NCBI RefSeq assembly: GCF_014695915.1
Contig: NZ_JACJPF010000070.1
Location: forward strand, 41,862 to 105,861
DNA length: 64,000 nucleotides
Direction: 5' to 3'
From: Trichocoleus sp. FACHB-40
Lineage (GTDB): Bacteria > Cyanobacteriota > Cyanobacteriia > Cyanobacteriales > FACHB-T130
Made by a program: the position numbers and the translations under genes. Every line of letters starts with the position of its first letter. Positions within the stretch are counted from its first letter, which is position 1. Below are positions 7,969-17,054 of this stretch, one piece after another. The notes below the pieces were generated by a model that made no database searches, was not told the DNA's origin, and saw only the letters and a program-made list of their open reading frames with translations.

Positions 7969-10002
7969 TTACGACGACAGATAAGTGTACCGACTCAGAC
8001 TCTGCTCGTAGTTTTGCAGTAAGCGCTGGGATTCTTGTATAGTAATCCGCTTGTCTAGTAGCGCCTGTTCGCATAGACGGCGAATCTGCTCAATCAAATC
8101 TTCAGAGTCGTACTGCACGTAACCCAACACTTCCGTCATCGTGTCTCCCTTGACTACGTGTTCAATTTTGTAGGCTTTGGGTGTCAGCTGAATGTGGACA
8201 GCGTTGGTGTCGCCAAACAAATTATGCAAATTGCCCATAATTTCCTGGTAAGCGCCATTCAGGAACATTCCCAGGTAGTAGGGTTCTCCCGGCTTTAGGT
8301 TGTGCAGCTCTAGAACTGACTTTACATCCCGCAGGTCAATAAAGCGGTCGATTTTGCCGTCGCTGTCGCAGGTGAGGTCTGCCAGAATAGCTCGCCGCGT
8401 AGGTTCTTCATCTAACCGATGAATTGGCATGATGGGGAATAACTGGTCAATTGCCCAACAATCCGGCGCAGATTGGAATACAGACAGATTGATGTAGTAG
8501 ATGCTCGCCATGATTTTTTCCAGGTCTTCCAGTTCATCAGGAACGTATTCCTGCTTTCTGGTAATCGCCAGAATTTTCTCGCAACAAGCCCAGTAAAGCC
8601 GTTCGGCTCTGGCTCGTTCGGTCAGGCGTAAAATCCCCAAATTAAAGCGGCTGATGGCTTCTTCTTTGAATTGAGCCGCGTCGTGATACAGTTCTTGAAA
8701 GTTTTCCTCGTTGATGGATTGGTAGGTTTCCCAGAGGTAACGAATAATGGCTGATTCGCCTTCTTGTGGGGGTTCGGGTGCGCCGGAGGGGACATCGCTG
8801 GTGCCAAGAACATCAAAAATCAACACTGACTGATGGGAAGCGATCGCTCTGCCACTTTCACTAATCAGCGTTGGAACTGGCAAATTGTGTTCCGCGCAAG
8901 CTTCCTTCAACTCTGCCACGATATCGTTGGCATAGTTCTGCATATTGTAATTTTTGGAAGCGTAGAAGTTGGTTTGAGAACCATCGTAGTCCACTCCCAA
9001 ACCACCGCCGACATCGAGATATTTCATGTCAGCTCCCAGATGGGCTAACTCGACGTAAATCTTGCTAGCTTCCTGAATTGCGTCTTTGATCACGTTAATA
9101 GCAGAAATTTGGGAACCAATGTGGAAGTGCAACAGCTGCAAACATCCCAGTAGATCGGCATCTCGTAACTCTTGTACCGCCTGGATAATTTCTGGAATCG
9201 TGAGTCCAAATTTAGCGCGATCGCCTGTAGAACTTCCCCAGCGTCCCACACCTTGGGTAGAGAGCTTAGCCCGGATACCCAAAATCGGTTTGATTCCTAA
9301 CTGGCGACTAGCTTCAATACACAGCTGCACTTCTTCAATCTGCTCTAGCACAATCAGCGGCGTTTGTCCCAGTCTTGAAGCCAACATCGCAGTTTCGATG
9401 TATTCCCGGTCTTTGTAGCCATTGCAGATCAACAGCGCTCCCGGCGTATCCAACAATGCCAAAGCAATCATCATTTCTGGCTTAGAGCCAGCTTCCAAGC
9501 CGAACTGATGCGGCTTGCCAAACCGCACCAAATCCTCAAGCAAGTGTCGCTGCTGGTTACACTTGACAGGGTACACCCCTTTGTAAGCACCGGGATAGTT
9601 GTAACGAGCGATCGCTTTAGCAAAGCAAGCATTCAATCGCTCGATCCGGTCTTCCAAAATATCAGAAAAGCGAATCAGCAATGGCAGTCCCAGATTACGC
9701 AACTTGAGGGCGTTAACCAGTTCAAATAAGTCTAAAGATCCACCGCGTTCCCCTTTGGGAGAAACCGTGACATGACCCGCTGCATTAATGGAGAAATACG
9801 GTTGACCCCAGCCTTCAATCCGGTATAAATTCTCACTATTTTCTATTGCCCAGGATTTAGGCGAGTCTTCGCGGGTCGTCCGCGACAAAGTCATTTGAGG
9901 TTGTTTAACAATTGCCGATGCACGGTCATTTGATAACTTGTCCGTGTTGACTTCATCGGTTTGTGAATGTTCTGGAATTGCAGAAGTGACTTGCTCACCC
10001 AT
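7969..10002 (-). CDS. speA: Biosynthetic arginine decarboxylase
   Basis: PLP enzyme that converts arginine to agmatine and CO2, the first step of one polyamine route. The length of 677 aa suits the family. The alanine-racemase-like barrel includes YPVKCNQ with the PLP lysine at about Lys147, FGLEAGSKPE, and the glycine-rich LDVGGGLGVDYDGS phosphate site. The C-terminal region contains the YLGMFLNGAYQE segment and NLFGDTNAVH. The start is ATG 10002; a hydrophilic 45-residue N-terminal tail precedes the conserved region (YRIEGWGQPYFSIN). It is convergent with hhoA. Confidence 0.96.
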   Translation of the reverse strand: MGEQVTSAIPEHSQTDEVNTDKLSNDRASAIVKQPQMTLSRTTREDSPKSWAIENSENLYRIEGWGQPYFSINAAGHVTVSPKGERGGSLDLFELVNALKLRNLGLPLLIRFSDILEDRIERLNACFAKAIARYNYPGAYKGVYPVKCNQQRHLLEDLVRFGKPHQFGLEAGSKPEMMIALALLDTPGALLICNGYKDREYIETAMLASRLGQTPLIVLEQIEEVQLCIEASRQLGIKPILGIRAKLSTQGVGRWGSSTGDRAKFGLTIPEIIQAVQELRDADLLGCLQLLHFHIGSQISAINVIKDAIQEASKIYVELAHLGADMKYLDVGGGLGVDYDGSQTNFYASKNYNMQNYANDIVAELKEACAEHNLPVPTLISESGRAIASHQSVLIFDVLGTSDVPSGAPEPPQEGESAIIRYLWETYQSINEENFQELYHDAAQFKEEAISRFNLGILRLTERARAERLYWACCEKILAITRKQEYVPDELEDLEKIMASIYYINLSVFQSAPDCWAIDQLFPIMPIHRLDEEPTRRAILADLTCDSDGKIDRFIDLRDVKSVLELHNLKPGEPYYLGMFLNGAYQEIMGNLHNLFGDTNAVHIQLTPKAYKIEHVVKGDTMTEVLGYVQYDSEDLIEQIRRLCEQALLDKRITIQESQRLLQNYEQSLSRYTYLSS

Positions 10003-10448
10003 TTTCTTTCTAACCTCGCTATACCCTGTCGAGTAGCTAGTCTATCGTATCCTGCAAGATTAAACTGCCATTTTGTACCCAGCCTGTATCTGTGGTTGGA
10101 TGTCTAATAAACTCACCTCTATTGTTAACAAAATCTGCGGGGGATTGGGGGCTGGGGGCTAGGGGCTAGGGACTGGGAACTAGGGATTGGGGACTAGGGA
10201 CTGGGTAAGATTCTTCGCAATTCCCAATTCTTAATTCCCAATTCCCAAGTCTTAATTCCCAATCCCCAATTCTTAATTCTCAATTCCTAATTCCTAATCC
10301 CCAGTCCCCAATCGCCAACCCCCAGTCCCCAGTCCCCAGTCCCCAATCCCTTCTTTTTGCTATCTGCCTCTGCTAATTTATACCTGTTGTTCTAAACTTT
10401 GATATAAACTACCCAATGTTAGTCAGTTGTGCCAGTTGAGGGCGTTCA
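10003..10448. other. Spacer between speA and the 10449 gene
   Basis: 446-bp divergent region. Its middle is a long heptanucleotide repeat (10138-10352). The flanks hold no visible operator or RNA gene, only presumed promoters for the two outward genes. Confidence 0.5.
10138..10352. repeat. Largest composite heptanucleotide repeat
   Basis: About 215 bp. A run of GGGGACT/GGGGGCT variants leads to the core GACTGGGTAAGATTCTTC. A long run of CAATTCC/TTAATTC variants follows and ends with CCCCAGT units, so the outer parts are mutually complementary and can fold into one long hairpin. Confidence 0.85.
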
Positions 10449-11171
10449 ATGCTCAATCAGCCCGATAAGCCTCATAGACAGCGCCTCAGTGTTCATTTTC
10501 TGCACCAGATGCTCTACAACTACCCACTTGCCTTCTGGGGTGGCTTGTGGGCATCGGTAGTGGTAATTGGTGCAATAGCAGCGCTGGGTCTGGTCAGTAC
10601 CGGCCCAATCAAGGAAGAGAAGCCTGTACTTGTTGATCCTGTACCTGCTCAAACAACGGTTCCGGAATCCTCAACGCCTCTACCCAGCTTGAGCCCGACT
10701 GAGGACTCCCAGACCGCCCTACCCGGCTTCACGGCGGTTCCAGAACCGGAAGTGGAAGCTCCAAAGAAAGAGAAAGTGCCTTCTTGGTTGTATGCTGCGA
10801 TCGCGTTCGGCTTTTGTGGCGGTTCTCTTTTGATAGCGCTGAACGTAAATCGTACATCTCGGCGTAAATCGCTCAAACGTCCAAGGGCAGGTACAAAACC
10901 CGTCCCTACTTCTAGTGTCGGCAAAAAGCGAATTGCTAAGAGCAAGACCGCAACGCTGGCGCGCCCAATGCAACGCCGTCCCATGTCGCAAAATCAACCA
11001 TCTGTAGATGGAATTCAAGTAGCGCCCGTCCCAAGGACTGCATCCGCAAGGAGTGAAGTAACAGTGGTGCCTGCGGAGGAGAATCATCCTCTAGATTGGG
11101 GCGAGGAAAGTTTGGCAGAAGTTATGGATCTGCGAAAGCGGCAGCCTCTGGCAGCACTGCTAAAAAAGTAA
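10449..11171 (+). CDS. Conserved membrane protein of unknown function
   Basis: 240 aa, unrecognised family. Two hydrophobic segments are visible: about residues 26-50 (FWGGLWASVVVIGAIAAL) and about residues 112-132 (WLYAAIAFGFCGGSLLIAL). Between them is a Pro/Thr/Ser-rich linker (about 58-105) likely outside the cytoplasm. The C-terminal half is basic with many Lys/Arg (RRKSLKRPRAGTK) and ends in MDLRKRQPLAALLKK. No catalytic motif is seen. The ATG start has no strong ribosome-binding site. It is convergent with the CHAT gene. Probably real, given the steady codon usage and membrane topology. Confidence 0.7.
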   Translation: MLNQPDKPHRQRLSVHFLHQMLYNYPLAFWGGLWASVVVIGAIAALGLVSTGPIKEEKPVLVDPVPAQTTVPESSTPLPSLSPTEDSQTALPGFTAVPEPEVEAPKKEKVPSWLYAAIAFGFCGGSLLIALNVNRTSRRKSLKRPRAGTKPVPTSSVGKKRIAKSKTATLARPMQRRPMSQNQPSVDGIQVAPVPRTASARSEVTVVPAEENHPLDWGEESLAEVMDLRKRQPLAALLKK

Positions 11172-11182
11172 AAAAAGAAGGG

Positions 11183-11252
11183 ACTGGGAACTGGGGACTG
11201 GAGAATAGGGACTGGGTAAGATTTCTTCCAATTCCCAATTCCCAATAAAAAT
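11183..11252. repeat. Heptanucleotide repeat after the 10449 gene
   Basis: GGGACTGGGAACTGGGGACTG units, the core GACTGGGTAAGATTTCTTCC, then CAATTCC units, the same order as 10138-10352. Confidence 0.8.
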
Positions 11253-11266
11253 TCAAGAGGCAATTT

Positions 11267-13756
11267 TTAATTTTTAATGGCTTTTTGCCAATCTTGAATT
11301 ATTTTTTCTGACCAGAGCCAGTTTTTACTAAGCGCCTCTGGTTGAAAGTTAACGGGATCGTCTGTTATCACCTTTTGGCGAAGTTTCTTAGACTCGTCCA
11401 AAAGTTTTGTCCGCTTATCATCTGGCTGAGTTTTTGCCAATTCCTTGAGTCCCAGTGCTAAGCCCGCATAGGTAGTCAAGGTGTTTTGATTGGGCTTGTT
11501 TTCTCCAGTTAAATATAAAGCATCAAACAAAACCTCATTAGCACGCTTGAAATTGCCTTCAGCGTAGTAGGCGAAACCCAAAGCATTGAGGTAGGCGATA
11601 GATTTGGGTTGTTTTTTGACAGCTACCTCCCAAAAACGACGGGCATCATCCAGACTGTAATCCTTGTTGCCAGTTTGAATAGATTGCCACGCCAAACGCC
11701 CTCTCAAGAAACTAATGGCGGCGTCATCAATTTGCTGGCGAGAAACAGTATCTAGCGCTCCTTTGGCTTGCTGCAATGCTCCGCGGTTTAGCAATTCTTC
11801 TACAGCAGGAACTGCGGCGGCTAAGTTATTTTGACCGAACTGTTCAATTGCGGCAACTGTGACTGTGGAGGTGTTGGCTGTTTTCAAATCAACAGCTTTG
11901 AGATTTGAACTGGGTAGCTGAGTAACTGGCAAAGAGCTTATTTGGGATTCTAAAAGTTCTCCTGGTTGGGGCTGGCGACTTTGGAAGAACCAGAATCCTA
12001 AAAGCGCGATCGCTACCGCCGATCCTAACGCCCCCAACACCACTGGAACGACCTTAACCCGTTGTCTCCCGCCCTCACCACGTCTCCAGAAGGGCCTTGG
12101 TGGCCTTACGGCACCAGAATATCCTAGTAGCGATGTCTCCAACACCGAATTTTTAGTAGGGGCAGGCTGATTGGAGACTGGGGGCTGAGGGCTGGGGATT
12201 GGGGGTTGGGACACAGAGGGATGGAAAACTACATTTTCTCCCCCGCTCTGAGTCTCCCCATCTGGCCTTCCCGGCTCAGGATTGAGCTGGCGCAGCAAAT
12301 CCGCGACTAGGGCGATGTCGTCCTCGTCGCCAGCATCGTCATATAGATCGTCAACCGGATCTGCCCAGTCTGGTTCGTCATACTCATCGTATAAATCATC
12401 ATTCTTGGGAGGTAGATTTGAATTGTTGTCGGGAGTTAGGGAACCGGATCTAGACACAGGCGGGGCAACAAATGTAGCTTCTTCTTCCCCGGTGAGTGTA
12501 CCAAGAATTCCCGCCCAAGGAAGGTCTGTACCAACAGCGTCAGTCAACTGGAGGCGTTCGGCTCCCGCATTCATGGCGTGATGGGCTGGTGTCAAATAAC
12601 CGTCAAATTCCGGGTGCAGATAAAGGATGGGTAAAGCCCAGTAAAGCTGGCGAGAACCATAAGTAGATATTAAATTCTGCCGCGCTCGACTCAAGCTCAG
12701 GTCTATGGGATAACCTTGATTCAAATTGCTGTAAAACCGCCGCGCCAGCGTCAAAGCTACCCGATCCGGAATCCGTTCTGCCATCGCTAGGACGCTCTTG
12801 ATTCCGCGCTTAACCAAAGCGTCTGCCAGGTTTCGCTCTGCTGCGCCATCGCCGGAATTTGACATTGCGGTATGAGCGCCGCGACAAGAGTTAAATACTG
12901 CCAGTTGAACGCCGTTATTTACCAGCAACCCAGCTAGGTCATCACCGCTTAAAGTCTCCGTTAAGCCAGTTTTGCGACTAACCAGGTAAAGAGCGCCGCC
13001 ATCTGCGCCTTGGTCGCTATGCCCTGCGTAGTGAAAAACTTGATACTGACCTTGTTCTAGCTCGTGCGTCAGTTGTTCTGAGCCTGGTTGATCCAAAACA
13101 GTGAGCTGAATTTCTGGCAAGCCATTATGAGAGCGTTTACTGAGTTCTGCTTGCAGATGGCTTGCTTCTTGTTTGAGATCCAAACTTTCCTGGTCAGTCG
13201 GGGCAGCGATCGCCATTAATATTTTTATTGGTTGATTTGCCTGGGAAGCCCCTGATAAAGCGGCACTTCTCAACCTGGTATTCACTTGATAACGTGAGAA
13301 GGCGACATCTGTACCCGTTGCCAATGGGCGATCGCCATCGTGCAGCACTTCCCAAGGGAGGCTGAGTAAGCGGGGGTCTTTGAGTCCCAGGCGCAACCGC
13401 AGCACCTCTTGTCGATGTTGCGCGATCGCTTGGGCAATCATCCAACTATCTCGCAGCGTACCTTGAAACAACGCCTCGTAAAGCTGCTGGCCCAACGCCA
13501 CCAGGTTTAGAGAAGATTGATTTGCCTGTGTGTTGTTCGATGCCGATCGAGAAGTGTCGCCTGGAGACAAAACCATCAACAACGGGTCATTCATCAAGTG
13601 CTTGGCATCGGCCAACCACCCCTCCACCTGCCACGTCACTTGCTCCTCGGCCAATGGCACAGCACCGGGTGTACCAACACATTCTGTCCGCACCCAATAT
13701 TTATTTTCCCCTAAGGGATTTACAGAGATGTGAAATTCCTGAGCCACTGCTACCAT
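11267..13756 (-). CDS. CHAT-domain protease with TM helix and TPRs
   Basis: 829 aa. The N-terminal half is a CHAT (caspase-like) domain: LPWEVLHDG near 134, catalytic His246 in FHYAGHSDQG and Cys291 in AVFNSCRGAHT. A long acidic, Pro-rich linker spans about 430-565. One transmembrane helix lies at about 569-591 (PVVLGALGSAVAIALLGFWF). The C-terminal part is helical and TPR-like (PKSIAYLNALGFAYYAEGNFKRANEV). By topology the CHAT domain is probably cytoplasmic and the TPR part outside, though this is inference. CHAT proteases act in HetF-type cell control, programmed death and defence. Part of the linker (about 517-545) is read from a heptanucleotide repeat. No obvious substrate gene is next to it. 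Confidence 0.88.
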   Translation of the reverse strand: MVAVAQEFHISVNPLGENKYWVRTECVGTPGAVPLAEEQVTWQVEGWLADAKHLMNDPLLMVLSPGDTSRSASNNTQANQSSLNLVALGQQLYEALFQGTLRDSWMIAQAIAQHRQEVLRLRLGLKDPRLLSLPWEVLHDGDRPLATGTDVAFSRYQVNTRLRSAALSGASQANQPIKILMAIAAPTDQESLDLKQEASHLQAELSKRSHNGLPEIQLTVLDQPGSEQLTHELEQGQYQVFHYAGHSDQGADGGALYLVSRKTGLTETLSGDDLAGLLVNNGVQLAVFNSCRGAHTAMSNSGDGAAERNLADALVKRGIKSVLAMAERIPDRVALTLARRFYSNLNQGYPIDLSLSRARQNLISTYGSRQLYWALPILYLHPEFDGYLTPAHHAMNAGAERLQLTDAVGTDLPWAGILGTLTGEEEATFVAPPVSRSGSLTPDNNSNLPPKNDDLYDEYDEPDWADPVDDLYDDAGDEDDIALVADLLRQLNPEPGRPDGETQSGGENVVFHPSVSQPPIPSPQPPVSNQPAPTKNSVLETSLLGYSGAVRPPRPFWRRGEGGRQRVKVVPVVLGALGSAVAIALLGFWFFQSRQPQPGELLESQISSLPVTQLPSSNLKAVDLKTANTSTVTVAAIEQFGQNNLAAAVPAVEELLNRGALQQAKGALDTVSRQQIDDAAISFLRGRLAWQSIQTGNKDYSLDDARRFWEVAVKKQPKSIAYLNALGFAYYAEGNFKRANEVLFDALYLTGENKPNQNTLTTYAGLALGLKELAKTQPDDKRTKLLDESKKLRQKVITDDPVNFQPEALSKNWLWSEKIIQDWQKAIKN
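12163..12213. repeat. Heptanucleotide repeat inside the CHAT gene
   Basis: GGAGACTGGGGGCTGAGG-type units, read on the minus strand as a Pro/Ser/Gln-rich linker (PPIPSPQPPVSNQ). Confidence 0.7.
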
Positions 13757-14118
13757 GCACTCCTGCTTCAGTTAGAACATCTGTCTGCTCTCTTTTTGGA
13801 GGAGGAGTAATTTTTCCCCTCTTTTCCTAGATAGATTTAATTTACTTAAAGTTTCCATAAATTGCAGTTTTTCCTTCTCTGATGGTACATACCTGGTGAA
13901 GCGAACGAGAGAAGGATAAAAGACTTTTTTTTCTAAGTGCCTAGAATCGCAATTCTTGGAGGCTCTGCCTCCCCTAAAGATAGACGAGTAATAAGTTTAA
14001 GTGAGGCGACCGCCTTACAGTTAACATTCCCTAGAACAAAAAAATTTTCCTGGGATTTCTCCGGATAAGTGGTGTAAGCCAGAGAAAAGTAGATTGGTAG
14101 ATGCACCCTGATTGACAT

Positions 14119-14156
14119 CCCCTGGCTCACCGGTTTGAGCCGGGGATTTTTTTTTT
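14119..14156 (+). terminator. Hairpin with T10 tail
   Basis: A GC-rich hairpin (CCCC-T-GGCTCA with TGAGCCGGGG, one bulged T) followed by ten T residues. It has the form of a strong plus-strand terminator, yet no plus gene precedes it. The preceding TTGACATCCCC resembles sequence at ends of IS200/IS605-type elements, which is a weak hint only. Confidence 0.5.
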
Positions 14157-14157
14157 C

Positions 14158-14202
14158 AAGGTCAGGATGGCTAACCAGAACACAATTAGCCATCCTGACC
14201 TT
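14158..14202 (-). terminator. 17-bp perfect hairpin after the 14207 gene
   Basis: Perfect arms at 14158-14174 and 14186-14202, loop of 11 nt, starting 5 nt past the stop of the minus-strand gene. No U run follows on the minus strand, so it may stabilise the mRNA end or work as a weak terminator. Confidence 0.6.
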
Positions 14203-14206
14203 AACC

Positions 14207-14437
14207 TTAGTCTGAACTCAGTTGCTCAAAAGAGTTGACTTCCAGAACCGGGCCAATCATGGCGAAAGTCATCACATCTTTTTTGACTTCACCTTTGACT
14301 TTTACTTTCAGTCCCGATTTGCGTAACTCTTCCGGCGGTTTCTGGAGTTCGTAGGTTTCGCCATCGTCGGTGACTAATGCCCAGGTTCCAGGGCCGAGTC
14401 CTTTGCGTTCGATGGTGCCTGTTACTGAAATGCTCAT
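14207..14437 (-). CDS. Small OB-like protein coupled to subtilase
   Basis: 76 aa, starting MSISVTGTIERKGLGPGTWAL at 14437. The ATG overlaps the TGA of the upstream subtilase gene (ATGA), so translation is probably coupled. The sequence alternates short strands (GTIERK, WALVTDDGETYEL, LKVKVKGEVKKD, AMIGPVLEV), as in a compact beta-barrel or OB-like fold. No cysteine, signal peptide or catalytic motif is present. Longer frames back to 14485 run inside the protease gene and lack support. Function unknown; co-translation suggests a role tied to the protease, for example as an inhibitor or cofactor, but that is inference. Confidence 0.75.
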   Translation of the reverse strand: MSISVTGTIERKGLGPGTWALVTDDGETYELQKPPEELRKSGLKVKVKGEVKKDVMTFAMIGPVLEVNSFEQLSSD

Positions 14438-16281
14438 GCCGTTTGTTTCTCTCCTTGAGAGGCTAGATAGGCGAGTCCGTAACACAGAAGGGCGTTGGTA
14501 ATCAGGAAGGTGCGAGCGATCGCGCCATCACCCAACCACAATACCGCCGGATCTACTACGGCGCTCACCACTAAACAGGATGCCACACCGACCGCTGAAC
14601 CGATAGCAAACCACTTCCAGCTGCGGTGTCCCAGTAGTAGTGCTACTAAAATAAAGGGAATTAACACGCTGGCAAAGATCGGATTCAATAAACCGCTTCC
14701 TTGAACTGCACTTCCCAACTCAGGAATCGAACTACCCATGACGCGGAAAGGCCACTGGGGAAGATCGAAAATATAGAACCCCCGCAGGAAAAACAAGCCA
14801 GAACTCCCAGCAAGTAATCCACTGGCAAGCGACCAACTCCAACCGAAGGGGAAATAATTCCGCAAGAACCAAGCTAGGAGATAGGAACCCAGTACCATCG
14901 CCACTTTAGGCAACAGTGCCACAGCACCGCCATCAATCCAGAAGCGAGGATTGAGATAGCCATTGTCCCGCAGCCAGCGGAAGAAATCACGGAAGGTAAT
15001 TTGTCCGCGCAGGGCAAGTTTTACAGCAGCACCAGCATCCAAATGGCCAGCACCGTAGTAGTTGAGTCCGTCATCCTGAACCGCCCGTGCTGACTCCTTA
15101 AGAACTTTCTCAATGTCATCTGGTTCTGTCACGCCAGCGGCTTTGATTAAAGCTGCAACTCCGGCTACGTGGGGAGATGCCATGCTGGTGCCTTGGAAGG
15201 CGGCAAAGACGGGGATTAAATTATCATTTTCGTCATAGCCGATGGTTTCTTGCAGAATTCCACCAGATGCTGAATCTCCCTCTCCTTGCATTGCTCCACC
15301 GGGGGCGGAGATATCCACACCAGCACCGTAGCTGGAGTAGAAGGCTTTTTCCCCAGATGAATCAATGGCGGAAACACCGATGACGTGGGGATATCGAGCT
15401 GGATAGGAGGCAGAGTTCTCGTTAGAGTTGCCTGCTGCGGCGATGATGACGACACCTTTGCTGTGGGCGTAGTTAATCGCTTCTTGCATCATTTGGCTTT
15501 CACCGCCACCACCCAGGCTCATGTTAATTACATCAGCACCGTTATCAGCGGCAAATTTAATTGCTTCGGAAATGTCGGCAACTGTTCCGCCGCCACTGGC
15601 ACTCAAAACCTTGAGGGGCATGAGGCTGGCTTCGTAGGCAACACCTGCAACACCGTAGTTGTTATTAGTAGATTGAGCTACTGTTCCAGCTACGTGGGTG
15701 CCGTGTCCGTTGTCGTCGTCTGCTTCTACTTTGTCGCTTACGAAGTCGTAGCCTTTGACAAATTTGGTATCTTTCAAGTCAGGGACTTGGCTGATTCCGG
15801 TGTCAATTACGGCAACTGTAATGCCTGCGCCTTTGGTTTCGTCCCAGGCTGGTTCAATGCTGACGTTACGCAGGTTCCACTGCTTGCCGTATAAGGGATC
15901 GTTAGCTCCTCTAAAGGCAGGCTGCGCCTCATCCTTACTGGATGAGAATGCCCGGTAATTGGAGTTGCCGGGAGCTTCCGGCAACTTATACATATAATTC
16001 GGCTCGATGTATTCTGTCAGTTTGGCTAGGCCGGATTTTCTCAAGGCTTTCAGGGTAGTGCGATCGCCTTTGACGATATACACATTATCCGCCTGGGAGA
16101 ATTCGCTGTTTAGTTGTGCGCCGAGCGATCGCACCTGCTCCTGCCGCACCTCGGCTGGCACGTCCTCGCGGAAGTCCAGCACAATCGTCTCAAATTCTCC
16201 CTGAGCTGCCAATCCCTTGAAGTTAAACAGGGCAAATCCTAGCCCTAATAAAAACAAGCACGCTATCAAAAGCTTTCTCAT
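14434..16281 (-). CDS. Membrane-anchored S8 subtilisin-like protease
   Basis: 615 aa from ATG 16281 (MRKLLIACLFLLGLGFALF, a signal peptide or signal anchor). An inhibitor-I9-like propeptide region covers about 27-110. The peptidase S8 domain carries the triad Asp160 (VAVIDTGIS), His193 (NGHGTHVAGT) and Ser366 (GTSMASPHVAG), with the oxyanion Asn near 285 (AAAGNS). After the catalytic domain come about five hydrophobic helices (roughly 465-610), unusual for a secreted subtilase. The protease domain probably faces the periplasm or lumen. An upstream ATG at 16326 would add 15 hydrophilic residues before the signal; it is less likely. Translationally coupled to the small gene at 14207. Confidence 0.88.
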   Translation of the reverse strand: MRKLLIACLFLLGLGFALFNFKGLAAQGEFETIVLDFREDVPAEVRQEQVRSLGAQLNSEFSQADNVYIVKGDRTTLKALRKSGLAKLTEYIEPNYMYKLPEAPGNSNYRAFSSSKDEAQPAFRGANDPLYGKQWNLRNVSIEPAWDETKGAGITVAVIDTGISQVPDLKDTKFVKGYDFVSDKVEADDDNGHGTHVAGTVAQSTNNNYGVAGVAYEASLMPLKVLSASGGGTVADISEAIKFAADNGADVINMSLGGGGESQMMQEAINYAHSKGVVIIAAAGNSNENSASYPARYPHVIGVSAIDSSGEKAFYSSYGAGVDISAPGGAMQGEGDSASGGILQETIGYDENDNLIPVFAAFQGTSMASPHVAGVAALIKAAGVTEPDDIEKVLKESARAVQDDGLNYYGAGHLDAGAAVKLALRGQITFRDFFRWLRDNGYLNPRFWIDGGAVALLPKVAMVLGSYLLAWFLRNYFPFGWSWSLASGLLAGSSGLFFLRGFYIFDLPQWPFRVMGSSIPELGSAVQGSGLLNPIFASVLIPFILVALLLGHRSWKWFAIGSAVGVASCLVVSAVVDPAVLWLGDGAIARTFLITNALLCYGLAYLASQGEKQTA

Positions 16282-16850
16282 AACCACCGTCTCGCGATCG
16301 CCAGTTTTCTCCCCACGATAACTCATGCCTCTGGCAGATGGTGTATTTATTTTTTTTATTATTTTTTAGTTTTGAGATTTATATAACTCTTATGTTGATG
16401 TGCTTTTTCATCGGCTTGTCTCCCTCTCCCCTAGCAAAGCAGCTGTTCTTTAACGCCTCCCTGCACCTTGGCTAATCTCTGGACTGCCATAATCGGCCGG
16501 TTCGTAGTTCTGAAATTCTATAATATTGTGCTGTTTTACTAGGGAAAATACCATTTTCATATTAACCATTTGCATCATAATAATTAAAATAACTATACTT
16601 ATAATTTTTAGGAAACACCCCATCATATCCCCTTGATAGTAGGTAACTTCTGCACTTTCAAATTGTTGAAAGGTAAAAAGCTTTTTGTTAGTTTGAATAT
16701 TTTTTAAGGAATATGTTCCATAAGTTTTTCTCAGTGGTAATTAAGAAAAAATAACTTTTATAAATTAGCAATTATTTGGCATTGTCAACTATCCAAAGTA
16801 TGAGAAGCAGTTTGCTAAAATATAAATGCTTGGTAAAGTTACGCTCGGTT
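16282..16850. other. AT-rich spacer, nothing recognised
   Basis: About 570 bp holding presumed promoter sequence of the subtilase operon on the minus strand. No gene, hairpin with T run or repeat family was recognised. Confidence 0.5.
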
Positions 16851-17054
16851 TTAATCGACAATTCTCAGTCTGCCAAGCTTCACAGCAACGAACATTTTGT
16901 CGATTAGAGTTTTCTCCAGGTCGCTGATGGAATCCTTGGATAGCAGCACTGACATGAGTAGATGCTGATCCATGCGGGAAATTCTACGAAAGGTAAATAT
17001 CTGATGAATCACTTGTTCAATAGTGAACTGGGTTAGGTCAATTTGAGATTGCAT
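16851..17054 (-). CDS. Small conserved cyanobacterial protein
   Basis: 67 aa beginning MQSQIDLTQFTIEQVIHQIF and containing FRRISRMDQHLLMSVLLSKD, ending KLGRLRIVD. This pattern, with an R-R-I-x-R-x-D-Q core and a C-terminal L-R-[IV]-V-D, is one I associate with a short helical protein family widespread in cyanobacteria; no function is known to me. No membrane helix or cysteine. It is a solitary gene between two AT-rich spacers. Confidence 0.7.
   Translation of the reverse strand: MQSQIDLTQFTIEQVIHQIFTFRRISRMDQHLLMSVLLSKDSISDLEKTLIDKMFVAVKLGRLRIVD

Larger units (their letters stand above)
13757..14206. other. Gene-free stretch with stacked hairpins
   Basis: 450 bp between the CHAT gene start and the small gene at 14207. 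It contains a GAGGCTCTGCCTC REP-type motif near 13960 and two adjacent hairpins (14119-14156 and 14158-14202). An open minus frame at 13933-14193 has no family likeness and overlaps the hairpins, so it is not called. Confidence 0.5.

Noticed and set aside
10649..11087. Two minus-strand frames opposite the 10449 gene
   Set aside because: Shadows of the plus frame; Arg/Trp-rich without any motif.
13933..14193. Minus frame of 86 codons after the CHAT gene
   Set aside because: Runs through the two hairpins and has no recognisable family pattern.
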